DNA from: Microbacterium sp.
GTDB taxonomy: Bacteria > Actinomycetota > Actinomycetes > Actinomycetales > Microbacteriaceae
NCBI RefSeq assembly: GCF_031179285.1
Contig: NZ_JAPSHY010000015.1
Coordinates: 1 to 64,000 of the forward strand
Reading direction: 5' to 3'
DNA length: 64,000 nt
In this document: positions 41,872 to 50,824 of the stretch, piece after piece
How positions within the stretch are numbered: the first letter of the stretch is position 1
How the letters are laid out: each line of letters starts with the position of its first letter
Made by a program: the position numbers and the translations under genes
The notes under the pieces: model-generated
What the model saw: the letters and a program-made list of their open reading frames with translations, nothing else
The model's database searches: none
Told to the model about the DNA's origin: nothing

Positions 41872-42852
41872 CTACGCCGCAACCTCGCGCAGGACCCGGC
41901 CCCACGGTTCGGCCGGGTCGTGGATCGCCACGGCCAGGGTGGTGTCGGACTGTCCGTAATACGCGAACCACTTGCCCTGGAACTTCACCAGTCCTTCGAC
42001 GAACGTGACGTTCGACACGAGCCCGTTCATATCCTCGAAGGTCTGCGGTCGCAGCCATGGCTCCTGCAGACGCGCGATGACCTTCGTCGGCTCGTCCGGA
42101 TCGATCGCGATCTGGCCGCAGCGATAGTCCACCTCGACCGATCCGTCTTCGTGGACCACCCGGGTGGCACCGTTCGTGAGGAAAAGGAGCAACCCGTTGT
42201 CAGTGACCACCGGCGAGGTGCCGATCTCGACGAGCGCCTCGTCCCAGGTGCCGGCCGTCGGGGAGTACATCGGCTCCGTGTCGGGCGTCCCCGGCGTCCA
42301 GTGGATCAGGTCGTCGCTCGTCGCCCAGTAGATCGCACCCTCGCCGAAATACATCCACCACTTGCCATGCATCTTCTGCGGCACGATGACGCCCGCCTTC
42401 GACCAGTTGAAGCCGCGTGGATCCATCGTCTTGAAGGTGTCGAAGTCGTCGAACAGCGGCCCGTGTCTGGTCCAGGTTCGCAGATCGGTCGAGGTCGCCA
42501 GGCACAGCTGCGCGCTGTGGCGATCCCACCCCGTGTAGGTGAGGTAGTAGGTGCCGTCGATCAACGAGATGCGCGGATCCTCGCACCCGTATCGCTCGTA
42601 GTCCTCTTCGGGCGAGAGGATCGGCGCGTCCTCGCGGGTGAAGTTCACCCCGTCGCTCGATCGGGCGAGGCCGATGTGGGAGATGATGTCGTCGGCGTGC
42701 GCGCGGTACAGCAGCAGCACCTCATCACCGTCGAGGAGCGCCGCCGGGTTGTAGAGGTTCGCGGACTCCCAGCTGTCTCCTCGCGGGCGCAGGATCGGGT
42801 TGCCCTCGTACGGGGTGAACGGGCCGAGGGGGAAGGAGGCTCCGGTGAACAT
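41872..42852 (-). CDS. GH130-type glycosidase/phosphorylase
   Basis: Protein of 326 residues with the five-bladed propeller pattern of family GH130. NPILRPRGDSWESANLYNPAALL (residues 18-40) is the family opening, DPRISLIDGTYYLTYTGWD follows, and the AGVIVPQKMHGKWWMYFGE block carries the family KDAVLFP-like segment with Lys. GH130 enzymes phosphorolyse or hydrolyse beta-linked mannosides. It is next to the sugar ABC transporter, so it would act on the imported oligosaccharide (inference: a beta-mannoside-type sugar). Confidence 0.85.
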   Translation of the reverse strand: MFTGASFPLGPFTPYEGNPILRPRGDSWESANLYNPAALLDGDEVLLLYRAHADDIISHIGLARSSDGVNFTREDAPILSPEEDYERYGCEDPRISLIDGTYYLTYTGWDRHSAQLCLATSTDLRTWTRHGPLFDDFDTFKTMDPRGFNWSKAGVIVPQKMHGKWWMYFGEGAIYWATSDDLIHWTPGTPDTEPMYSPTAGTWDEALVEIGTSPVVTDNGLLLFLTNGATRVVHEDGSVEVDYRCGQIAIDPDEPTKVIARLQEPWLRPQTFEDMNGLVSNVTFVEGLVKFQGKWFAYYGQSDTTLAVAIHDPAEPWGRVLREVAA

Positions 42853-42867
42853 GGGTGCCCTTTCTGG

Positions 42868-43710
42868 CTAGCCTTTGACGGCCGCGCCGAGGTCGGTGGC
42901 TCGGAAGAACCGCTGGAAGACGATGAACAGGATCACGACGGGGAACGCGAGGGCGGTCGCGCCGGCGAGGATCGCACCGTTCGGGTTCGCGGTGGACTGC
43001 GCCACGTTGGAGATGTAGTTCGCGAGAGACACCGCCAGCGGCTGCAGGGTCGCGTCCTTCGTGATGAGGAATGGCCAGAGGAATTCGTTCCACGGACCGA
43101 TGAAGGTGACGAGCACGACGGTGACGAGCACGGGACGGATGAGGGGGATCGCCACGGACGTCAGCAGCCGGATCTCGCCGGCGCCGTCGATGCGGGCGGC
43201 CTCGAAGATCTCCACCGGCAGCGCCTTGAAGAACTGCGTGAAGATGAACACCGCGGTCGTGTTGATGAGGAACGGCAGGATCATGCCGAGGTACGAGTCC
43301 CCTAGCCCGTAGCTGCGCGTGATCTGCACGTAGAGGGGGATCATCAGCAGCTGGAACGGAACCATCTGCACCAGCAGCATGAGCACCCAGATGACGCCGC
43401 GTCCGCGGAAGTCCAGTCGCGCGATCGCGTAGCCGGCCAGCAGCCCGAACACCACGGTCCCCAGCAGCACACCGGCGGTGAAGATGAGCGAGTTCAGGAG
43501 CGAACCTGCGAGGTCGATCCGGGAGTCGATCGCGACGAAGTTGTCGACCGTCCACCCCTCGGTGGGGAAGAGCTCGTTCGGCGCGTTGGTCGGATTCTGC
43601 TGAAATGCGCCGACGAGCATGAAGTAGAACGGGAACGCGAACCCGATCGCGGCGATCGTGAGCAGGGTGACACTCAGGATGCGGGGGGCGTTGCGTGTGC
43701 GTCTCATCAT
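42868..43710 (-). CDS. Carbohydrate ABC transporter permease (MalG type)
   Basis: Inner-membrane permease of 280 residues with six likely helices and the EAA loop (ALPVEIFEAARIDGAGEIRLLTSVAIPLIRP, about residues 160-190). GAGGGAG lies upstream of two adjacent ATG codons, and the start overlaps the stop of the partner permease. It forms a heterodimer with that protein. Confidence 0.92.
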   Translation of the reverse strand: MMRRTRNAPRILSVTLLTIAAIGFAFPFYFMLVGAFQQNPTNAPNELFPTEGWTVDNFVAIDSRIDLAGSLLNSLIFTAGVLLGTVVFGLLAGYAIARLDFRGRGVIWVLMLLVQMVPFQLLMIPLYVQITRSYGLGDSYLGMILPFLINTTAVFIFTQFFKALPVEIFEAARIDGAGEIRLLTSVAIPLIRPVLVTVVLVTFIGPWNEFLWPFLITKDATLQPLAVSLANYISNVAQSTANPNGAILAGATALAFPVVILFIVFQRFFRATDLGAAVKG

Positions 43711-44603
43711 CGCTCCCTCGTCGCGCGGTTGGCCATGAGTGACAGCATCCCGACGAGGATCACGAGGATCATGCCAATCGCGGCGGCCGTATCGGGGTTC
43801 TGCTGCTGGATGCCGAGCTGATAGATGAGCAGCACGGGCGTGGATGAGGCGCCGTCGGGACCTCCGCCGTTGGTGAGGAGGTACGGCTCGGTGAAGAGGT
43901 TGGCGCCGGTGATGATCGACAGGATCAGCACGAGCGTGGTGGCGCTGCGCACCCCGGGGATCGTGACGTGCATGAAGCGCTTGAGCGCTCCGGCACCGTC
44001 GGTCTCGGCCGATTCGTACAGCTCCTTCGGCACGTTCTGAAGGGCCGCGAGGTACAGCAGGATGTAGAACCCGAGCTGCTTCCAGGTCACATAGAGCGCG
44101 ATCATCGGCATGGCCAGAGCGCTGTTCACGAGCCACGACGGGTCGGGCGCGAGCGGGCCGAGGATGGTGTTGATCAGCCCGTTACCGGAGAACAGCAGCA
44201 TCCAGACGCCCACGAGAGACACGCTCGCCGTCAGATACGGCACGTAGAACGCCACCCGGTAGGCGGCCACCCAGCGGATGCCGGTGTTCAGCGCGGCCGC
44301 GAGCACCAGCGAGAGCACGGCCGTCAGCGGGACGTTGACCACGAGGAAGATCAGCGTGTTGCGGAACGAGCCGAGCACCCGGGGATCGGTGAGCACGGTG
44401 ACGAAGTTCTCGAAGCCGACGAAGGGCCGCTCGACCTCGGTGCCGGGGGCGGTGAAGAAGTAGTCGTGGAAGGCGATGTAGACCGCGAACGCGAGCGGAT
44501 ACGCGAAGATCGCGATCACGAAGACGAGATACGGCAGCGCGAAGAGCCCGCCGATCGGTTGCGCACCCAGTATCCGGGTGCGCAACCGCCGGTTGTCGGT
44601 CAT
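43707..44603 (-). CDS. Carbohydrate ABC transporter permease (MalF/UgpA type)
   Basis: Permease of 298 residues with an EAA-like loop (NVPKELYESAETDGAGALKRFMHVTIPG) and several membrane helices. It starts five bases after the binding-protein gene stop. An ATP-binding protein is not present in this operon; MsiK/MalK-type shared ATPases usually serve such systems in actinobacteria (established knowledge). Confidence 0.92.
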   Translation of the reverse strand: MTDNRRLRTRILGAQPIGGLFALPYLVFVIAIFAYPLAFAVYIAFHDYFFTAPGTEVERPFVGFENFVTVLTDPRVLGSFRNTLIFLVVNVPLTAVLSLVLAAALNTGIRWVAAYRVAFYVPYLTASVSLVGVWMLLFSGNGLINTILGPLAPDPSWLVNSALAMPMIALYVTWKQLGFYILLYLAALQNVPKELYESAETDGAGALKRFMHVTIPGVRSATTLVLILSIITGANLFTEPYLLTNGGGPDGASSTPVLLIYQLGIQQQNPDTAAAIGMILVILVGMLSLMANRATRER

Positions 44604-44607
44604 CAGA

Positions 44608-45873
44608 TCACTCGGCGACGAGCTCGTCGATCTTCGACGCCGCGTTCTTCAGGAAGTCGTCGATGGACTCCTTGCCGAAGATCACCGCGGCCGAGTACTC
44701 GTCGCGGAATGCCTGCCAGGCCTCGACGGAGTTCGGGATGCTGGGGACGTCCGCGGTCGCCTCCGCCTGCTCGGCGAACGCGACATAGTTCGGGTTGGCC
44801 TCGAAGTAGTCGCTGTACGTGCCGGTGAGGTCCGTGCGCATCGGCATCTGCCCGGTGAGCTCGAGGAGCTGGCCGTCGCTTTCGACACTCGTGGAGAACT
44901 GCAGGAACTCCCATGCGGTCGCCTGGTTCTCGCACGCGGTGAACATCGAGACGCTCTTGGAATCGGCGAAGGTCGTCGGGTTCTCGCGACCGTCGCTCGT
45001 CGGCACCGGCATGAAGCCGACGTCGACGGTCTCCGCGTACGAGGGGATCGCCCAGGGGCCGGCGAGTTGCATCGCGGTGGTGCCTGCCGACATCGCGTCG
45101 TCGGTGGACGCCTCGTTCGGCGACAGCTTCTCGGTGTAGAAGGTCGACCAGAACTCGGCGACCGTGCGGCCGGCATCCGAGTCGATCGTCGCCTTGCCGT
45201 CCTCGACGAGCATCGTGCCGTCGGTCTCCGCGAGATAGAGCGGGTAGAAGTCGAACCACGGCTGATAGAACTCGCTGGTCGGCGCAGGCCAGATCGCACT
45301 CTGCACGCCGGAGTCGACGATGGCGCGTGACTTCTCGAGGAACGCCTCGTGCGTGTTCATCTGCGGGTCTTCCGGATCGATGCCTGCCGCCTGGAAGAGC
45401 GCCTTGTTGTACATGACCATCACGGGGTTCGACTTCCACGGCAGCTGGTAGAAGCTGCCGTCACTCGCGTAGGCGTCGACGTCACCGCCGCGTTCGGTGA
45501 TGTAGTCGCTGCCGCCCTCCATCGTGCTGAGGTCGACGAGGCCGCCCTGCTTGACCCAGCCGGAGACGGCCGCCGGCGCGACGTTGTAGACGAGGCACGG
45601 CGCGGTGCCGGCGGTGATGGCGGCGGTGATGGCCTCCTCCGAGGAGGAGCCGGCGGGGATCTCTTGAGCTGTGACCTTCTCGTCGGGATGCTCGGCGTTC
45701 CACGCCTCGACGACGGCCTTGCCCCATTCGACCTCCTGCTCGTTGTTGGAGAGCCAGACGTCGATGGGCCCGGTGCCATCACCCGAGGCGTCTCCACCGC
45801 CGCCCCCGGACGAGCATCCGGTGGCGACGAGCGCGACAGCACCGACGAGCGCGATTGCACGGATCTTCTTCAT
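44608..45873 (-). CDS. Carbohydrate ABC transporter substrate-binding lipoprotein
   Basis: Family 1 extracellular solute-binding protein of 421 residues. The signal peptide ends in ALVATGC with Cys20 as the lipidation site, followed by a Gly/Ser linker. The body has the family pattern (VVEAWNAEHPDEKVTAQEIPAGSSSEEAITAAI). GAGGAGGAC is upstream of the ATG. It delivers the sugar to the two permeases. The gene overlaps the LacI stop by ATGA. Confidence 0.92.
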   Translation of the reverse strand: MKKIRAIALVGAVALVATGCSSGGGGGDASGDGTGPIDVWLSNNEQEVEWGKAVVEAWNAEHPDEKVTAQEIPAGSSSEEAITAAITAGTAPCLVYNVAPAAVSGWVKQGGLVDLSTMEGGSDYITERGGDVDAYASDGSFYQLPWKSNPVMVMYNKALFQAAGIDPEDPQMNTHEAFLEKSRAIVDSGVQSAIWPAPTSEFYQPWFDFYPLYLAETDGTMLVEDGKATIDSDAGRTVAEFWSTFYTEKLSPNEASTDDAMSAGTTAMQLAGPWAIPSYAETVDVGFMPVPTSDGRENPTTFADSKSVSMFTACENQATAWEFLQFSTSVESDGQLLELTGQMPMRTDLTGTYSDYFEANPNYVAFAEQAEATADVPSIPNSVEAWQAFRDEYSAAVIFGKESIDDFLKNAASKIDELVAE

Positions 45874-46901
45874 GGTGTCCTCCTCGACACGGCGGGTGTT
45901 GCGGATGCCGACGGCGCAGTGCTCTCGCGGAAGTGCACGACGTTGCAGTCGACGATCTCGGTGCGCGGGCGCGCACCGAGGATGACTTCCCGCAGGATGC
46001 GGGCGGCGGCGCGACCGCGCGCTGCCGGGTCGGACGAGACACTGGTCAGCGCCGGGGACAGATGGGCGGAGAGGTGATCGTCGTCGAAGCCCGAGATCGC
46101 GAGGTCGCGAGGGATCACGAGGCCCTGTGATCGGGCGTACGACAGACCGGCGATCGCCATGGTGTCGTTCGAATACAGGATGGCGGTGGGACGGTCGGGC
46201 AGCGCCAGAAGCTCTTCGGTGACGTCTCGCCCACTGGCCGCGGTGAAGTCTCCTTCGCGGAGGAGTTCCGCCGTGCCGACCTCGGCGATGTACGCGTCGG
46301 CGCGGGCTCGCGAGTGCACATAGTCCAGCGGACCGGAGACGTGAGCGATCCGTTCGTGCCCGGCTGCGCGGAGGTGCGCGACGATCTCGCGGACCGGAGC
46401 GGCATCGTCGGTGCGGATGCACGAGAACGACGTGGGCTGCTCGTAGGCGCCGACGAGCACAGCGGGAAGCGCGAGTTCTTCGAGGAACGGCACGCGCCAG
46501 TCGTCTCCGCGCAGGTCGAGCAGGAGTGCTCCGTCGGCGCGGCCGTGGCTGAGGGTGCGGTACGCGCGTTCCTCCGCGTCCCGTCCCGGCACCACCTGGA
46601 GGATCAGTGCCGTCTCGGTTTCGGAGAGCACGGACTCGACGCCAGCGATGAAGGCGGGGAAGAACGAGTCGTTGGCGATGACCTCGGGGTCGCGCGCCAG
46701 GACCACGGCGACCGCATTCGCCCGGCGCGTGGCCAGCGCTCTCGCGCTCTGGCTCGGCACCCAGTTCAGCTTCTCGGCGGCGGCGAGGACCTTCATCCTG
46801 GTGTCGTCCGAGATGGGGCGGTTGCCGCTGAGGGCGTGAGAGACCGTCGCTTTGGTGACTCCCGCTTCGCGGGCGACATCGGCGATCGTCGTGCGACTCA
46901 T
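45870..46901 (-). CDS. LacI family transcriptional regulator
   Basis: Repressor of 343 residues. The HTH is at residues 1-25 (MSRTTIADVAREAGVTKATVSHALSG), and the C-terminal domain resembles periplasmic sugar-binding proteins. The hinge helix NWVPSQSARALATRR contains the Leu-Ala pair that inserts in the minor groove. It is the first gene of the operon and is preceded by two matching operators, so it is probably autoregulated and released by the imported sugar. Confidence 0.93.
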   Translation of the reverse strand: MSRTTIADVAREAGVTKATVSHALSGNRPISDDTRMKVLAAAEKLNWVPSQSARALATRRANAVAVVLARDPEVIANDSFFPAFIAGVESVLSETETALILQVVPGRDAEERAYRTLSHGRADGALLLDLRGDDWRVPFLEELALPAVLVGAYEQPTSFSCIRTDDAAPVREIVAHLRAAGHERIAHVSGPLDYVHSRARADAYIAEVGTAELLREGDFTAASGRDVTEELLALPDRPTAILYSNDTMAIAGLSYARSQGLVIPRDLAISGFDDDHLSAHLSPALTSVSSDPAARGRAAARILREVILGARPRTEIVDCNVVHFRESTAPSASATPAVSRRTP

Positions 46902-46922
46902 GGCACCTCCTCGCGCTGATTG

Positions 46923-46951
46923 AACCGGTTTGCGTCAGCGTAAACCGGTTT
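46923..46951. promoter_or_regulatory. Twin LacI-type operators
   Basis: AACCGGTT at 46923-46930 and AAACCGGTTT at 46942-46951 share the palindromic core. The centres are 20 bp apart, about two helical turns, so two repressor dimers would sit on the same face. They lie just upstream of the LacI gene start at 46901. Confidence 0.8.
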
Positions 46952-47019
46952 GACGCCAGTTGTCAATGAGACGTCTCGTCCCCGATGGCAGTCGCGCCGA
47001 ATTGATCGGCGGAAGGGGA

Positions 47020-47988
47020 TCAGCTGGCGGTGTCCCACCAGTGGAGCACGCGGGTGCCGATCAGCGTGAGCCAACGAGAGGGTTCACCCTCCGACGCATC
47101 GACGTCGAACCAGGTTCGCCCTGGGAGGGGGGTGCCCTGCAGCCATGTGCCGTCCGGTTGCCGCTTGTGTCGAACGAGTTCGACGGCCTCTGACAGCCGA
47201 GGGTCGGGCGCTACGCCGTCGTGCAGCGCCGCCTCGCGGAAGTGGTCGAGGGCGGCGAGTGCGCTGTACCGGTGCCTGCTGGGATGGATGAAGTCCGAGA
47301 CGAAGTCGCCGACGACCTCTCCGGTCGACGCCCTGCGCATCAGACGCCGGTGCAGCAGATACTCCTCGCCTCCGTGACGCGCATCCCGCAACCGGGTGTC
47401 GCCGGTGATGCGCTCGTGGGCCAGCATCCCTCGCGCGGCGTTGAGGGTGGAATGGAAGGACGAGCGGACCGAATCCCCCTCTTCGGCCTCGCAGTTCCAT
47501 CCACCGTCGGCCAGCCGGTGCTCCGGGAACCACTGCGCCAGGGAGTCGACGTCCGCCCCGAGCCAGGCACCGGCGGCGAGAGTGTAGGAATTGATGCACA
47601 CATCGACCTCCCCGCCCCAGTACGGCAGGTCGTCGTACTCCCAGCGACTGTTCGCCGCAAGCTTTTCGGCGGTGCCGACGAGCGCTTCGGCGTCAAGACC
47701 CCATTCCCGGAGGTCCTTCAGCGCCCAAGTCGTCGCGACCCACGGCTGCCCTGGACGTTCCGCCTCGGCGCTGCCGAAGAAGCCGGCGGGAAAGAACGCA
47801 CCGCCTGCCCACTGACCGTCCGCGTCCTGTGCCGAAAGCAGGGCGGCGCCGTGACCCTCGAGCGCGACGCGTACTCGAGTCGCCTGCCAGATCTCGGCGG
47901 GCGCACCGACGAGGTCCCGCTGCACCTGCCAGCGCAGTGAAGGATCGGAGTCGAGAAGCCAATCGAGCACGCGGGATGCGATCACCAT
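47020..47988 (-). CDS. Terpenoid-cyclase/squalene-hopene-like alpha-toroid protein
   Basis: Product of 322 residues with repeated helical segments and QW-like motifs: DADGQWAGG, LADGGWNCE and QPDGTWLQG. These belong to the alpha/alpha toroid fold of prenyltransferases and terpene cyclases, though the DxDD catalytic motif of squalene-hopene cyclases was not seen. Function is unknown. The ATG at 47988 has no clear ribosome-binding site. The 3' neighbour on the minus strand is the LacI operon; they are separated by the twin operators. Confidence 0.65.
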   Translation of the reverse strand: MVIASRVLDWLLDSDPSLRWQVQRDLVGAPAEIWQATRVRVALEGHGAALLSAQDADGQWAGGAFFPAGFFGSAEAERPGQPWVATTWALKDLREWGLDAEALVGTAEKLAANSRWEYDDLPYWGGEVDVCINSYTLAAGAWLGADVDSLAQWFPEHRLADGGWNCEAEEGDSVRSSFHSTLNAARGMLAHERITGDTRLRDARHGGEEYLLHRRLMRRASTGEVVGDFVSDFIHPSRHRYSALAALDHFREAALHDGVAPDPRLSEAVELVRHKRQPDGTWLQGTPLPGRTWFDVDASEGEPSRWLTLIGTRVLHWWDTAS

Positions 47989-48020
47989 GCCCGTACCGTA
48001 CCGCGCCACCGTCCGGCACC

Positions 48021-48085
48021 GAGACTGCACTTGCGCGCCGAGAGGGCGGCGTAAAGCCAGGGCCTCGGTGCGAAAGTGCAGTCTC
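48021..48085. repeat. Long inverted repeat between convergent/co-directional genes
   Basis: GAGACTGCACTT (48021-48032) and AAGTGCAGTCTC (48074-48085) are a perfect 12-bp inverted repeat, extended with gaps by GCGC..CCGAG and CTCGG.TGCG to about 22 bp. The right arm read on the minus strand (GCGAGACTGCACTTTCG) resembles the 19-nt repeat unit near 55 kb. It may also terminate the J-domain gene at 48099. Confidence 0.65.
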
Positions 48086-48098
48086 GCGGAAAGAGAGG

Positions 48099-49013
48099 TC
48101 AGACGAAGGAGACCGTGTGCTGCAGTCGCGTGCGCACGTCGAAGAGCTCATTGCCCCCGATCGCCCTGGCGCCGGGCACCCCCTGGCGCAGCACCATCGC
48201 CAGCGCGCTGCGGCGCACGACGACCACCGGGATACCGCGGATGCCGCCGAGCGGCGTCACCGCCTGGGCGAGGTCGTCGTCGGGCAGTACGACGATCGCG
48301 CCCCCGAACTTCACCTTCGCCGCGCGCGCCACCGTTCGCATCCGCCCGAGCAGGGACGTGACGGGCGCGCGGTGGCCGACGCTCGGGCCGGTGATCTCGC
48401 CGCGGCGGAAGCCCACGATGCCGCCGAAGTCCTCCGACATGACGCCGTAGAGGCCGGACGGGCTGAGCACGACGTGATCGAGCTTGTCCTCTGCGCTCGC
48501 GCCGGCGGCGACGTCGTGCCACACCGTGAAGCCGATCCCGAGGTCGGCGACCGTGCGGGCCGTCGCCTCTTCGGCCAGGGCATCGGCGAGCAGGCGCCGC
48601 AGCTCCCGCGGCGCGGAGCGCACCAGTGCCGGGTCGTACGGATCGGGCACCTCGACCCCACGGCCTGCCCATTCCCGGATCAGCGTGAGGTAGCGCTCAC
48701 GGCGCCAGCCGCCGGGATGCCCGTAGGAGCGAGCACGAGGCCGGGAGTCGCTGGGCGCGGCGGGCGGACGCCATCCGCTCCACACCGTCTCGGTGGCGAC
48801 GCCGGTCCTTCGGTCGTAGGCGGCGCGCGCCTCGGCCGTCCCCACCAACTCCCACGCGCGCTGCACCTGGATGAAGACGGCGGCATCGCCGCCGGTGTCA
48901 GGGTGCGTCTGGCGCAGTCGCAGCCGATAGGCGCGCCGCAGCTCGTCGTGACCCGCGGAAGGGTCGACGCCGAGCACCTCATACGCCGAGGCGGAGAGCG
49001 GACTGTCAAACAT
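48099..49013 (-). CDS. J-domain-containing protein
   Basis: Protein of 304 residues. Residues 9-62 form a J domain with the HPD motif at H37-D39 (LRQTHPDTGGD), which stimulates Hsp70 ATPase. After a Pro/Arg-rich linker, the C-terminal half (residues 140-300) contains DKLDHVVLSPSGLYGV, a pattern like nuclease-related (NERD-type) domains; no nuclease catalytic set can be assigned. It is a J-protein with an unassigned C-terminal domain, not classical DnaJ. It is divergent from the MATE gene. Confidence 0.78.
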   Translation of the reverse strand: MFDSPLSASAYEVLGVDPSAGHDELRRAYRLRLRQTHPDTGGDAAVFIQVQRAWELVGTAEARAAYDRRTGVATETVWSGWRPPAAPSDSRPRARSYGHPGGWRRERYLTLIREWAGRGVEVPDPYDPALVRSAPRELRRLLADALAEEATARTVADLGIGFTVWHDVAAGASAEDKLDHVVLSPSGLYGVMSEDFGGIVGFRRGEITGPSVGHRAPVTSLLGRMRTVARAAKVKFGGAIVVLPDDDLAQAVTPLGGIRGIPVVVVRRSALAMVLRQGVPGARAIGGNELFDVRTRLQHTVSFV

Positions 49014-49101
49014 CGCACTCCCTCCGGCGCCGCGGCATCCAGGTTATCCCGCCGCACCCGGCACCTCGGCCAAGGCCGCACGGGTGCGCGGCACCGAATC
49101 G

Positions 49102-49118
49102 ATTCGATAGAATCGAAT
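49102..49118. promoter_or_regulatory. Palindrome between J-domain and MATE genes
   Basis: ATTCGAT (49102-49108) AGA ATCGAAT (49112-49118) is a perfect 7-3-7 inverted repeat, in an unusually AT-rich patch 61 bases before the MATE start. It overlaps a TAGAAT hexamer usable as a -10 element, so it may be an operator. Confidence 0.5.
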
Positions 49119-49178
49119 ACCGGCGCTTCGCGGCGCCGCATCCCCCGATCCGCACCCCAGTCCTGCGAGCTCTCCCTC

Positions 49179-50648
49179 ATGGCCACCTCCCTCACCACGG
49201 GCCGCCCGTGGCGTGTCATCCTCGCCTTCTCGATACCGCTTCTGCTCGGCAACGTCGTCCAGCAGCTGTATCAGTTCGCCGACGCGATCGTCGTCGGACG
49301 ACACCTCGGCGTCGATTCGCTCGCCGCTGTCGGTGCGACCGGCAGCCTGCTGTTCCTGCTGCTCGGATTCGCGTGGGGCCTGACGAGCGGCTTCGCGATC
49401 CCGGTCGCCCAGGCCTTCGGCGCCCGCGACGATGCCGCCGTCCGGCGGTCGGTGGCGACCGGAGTCATCCTCACCGGAGCCACCAGCGTCATCCTGACGA
49501 TCGGCGCGCCCCTGATCGCGGCTCCGGTGCTCGCACTGCTGCAGACGCCGTCCGAACTCATGGCCGAAGCCACCGTCTTCACGCAGATCAGCTTTCTCGG
49601 CGCGGGGGCCACGATGTTCTTCAACTACCTCTCAGCCATCATCCGCGCGATCGGCGACTCGCGCACACCGCTGGTCTTCCTCACCGTGTCGTGCGGCCTG
49701 AACGTCGGCCTCGTCGTCCTCATGGTCGGCCCCCTCGCCTGGGGTGTCGGCGGCGCGGCGCTCGCCACCGTCGTCGCCCAGGCGGTCTCGGTCGCACTCT
49801 GCCTCGAGTTCGTGCGCCGGCGCGTGCCGGTGCTGCACCTGAAGAAGAACGACTGGCGCGTCTCTCGAGACGACATCGCCGAGCACCTGCGCCTCGGGCT
49901 TCCCATGGGCTTCCAGGCCTCGATCATCGCGATCGGAACCCTCACCGTCCAGGTCGCCCTCAACACGCTGGGCGCCGATGCCGTCGCCGCCTACACGACC
50001 GCGTCGCGCGTCGACAGCCTCGCCGTCGCCATGCTGGCATCGCTCGGTCTGGCCGCGTCGATGTACACCGCGCAGAATCACGGCGGGCGCCGCCCCGACC
50101 GCATCCGCCGTGGCGTGGTCGAAGCCACCTGGCTCGCGGTCGGCGCCTCCGTCGTGCTCGGCGGGCTGCTGATCGCCTTCGGCACTCCGATGGTGCGCCT
50201 TTTCATCGGCGAGGGGTCGGACGAGGTCGTCGAGATGGCGCACCTCATGCTGATCATCAACGGCTGCGGCTACTGGGCTCTGGGCATGCTGTTCGTCCTG
50301 CGCGGCGCCCTGCAGGGCCTCGGGCACACCCTCGTGCCGACCGTGACCGGTGTGATCGAACTGGTCATGCGTGTCGCCGCCGCTGTCATCCTCGGTGCGC
50401 TGATCGACTTCACCGGTGTCGCGCTGAGCAACCCGCTGGCCTGGATCGGGGCCATCGTGCTCCTGGTGCCGGCCTACATCCGTGCGCATCGCGAACTCGC
50501 CCGGTTGCCGATCGACCCCGCCGAGGCGACACTCACCTCGGCGATCGCGATCGTCGGCCCGACCGACGGGTCGATGAATGTCGAAGCGGTCATTACGCAG
50601 CCCGTACCGGTGGTGCCGTCTCGCCGGCGTCTGCTCAAGCGCCGCTAA
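49179..50648 (+). CDS. MATE family efflux transporter
   Basis: Multidrug/toxin exporter of 489 residues with about 12 membrane helices in two homologous halves. LLLGNVVQQLYQFADAIVVGRHLG (residues 18-41) is the family signature, and SLLFLLLGFAWGLTSGFAIPVAQAFGARD follows. It is expected to exchange a cation for the drug. The start at 49179 has no strong ribosome-binding site. It is the DinF/NorM-like type; substrate unknown. Confidence 0.9.
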   Translation: MATSLTTGRPWRVILAFSIPLLLGNVVQQLYQFADAIVVGRHLGVDSLAAVGATGSLLFLLLGFAWGLTSGFAIPVAQAFGARDDAAVRRSVATGVILTGATSVILTIGAPLIAAPVLALLQTPSELMAEATVFTQISFLGAGATMFFNYLSAIIRAIGDSRTPLVFLTVSCGLNVGLVVLMVGPLAWGVGGAALATVVAQAVSVALCLEFVRRRVPVLHLKKNDWRVSRDDIAEHLRLGLPMGFQASIIAIGTLTVQVALNTLGADAVAAYTTASRVDSLAVAMLASLGLAASMYTAQNHGGRRPDRIRRGVVEATWLAVGASVVLGGLLIAFGTPMVRLFIGEGSDEVVEMAHLMLIINGCGYWALGMLFVLRGALQGLGHTLVPTVTGVIELVMRVAAAVILGALIDFTGVALSNPLAWIGAIVLLVPAYIRAHRELARLPIDPAEATLTSAIAIVGPTDGSMNVEAVITQPVPVVPSRRRLLKRR

Positions 50649-50824
50649 CCGGCATTCGAGCGTCTTCCCCGGCATCCAGGCGCCGTCCTCGGCATCCCCT
50701 CGCCGGCCCTTCGGCACGAAAGATCCTCCTGCAGGATGACGCGCGTCGCACCTGAGACGGATGCCGCCGCCTCGACGGCTTCATAGTGTCGAAGAGTGCG
50801 GAGATTCCGCGGACGGGGGGCGTC

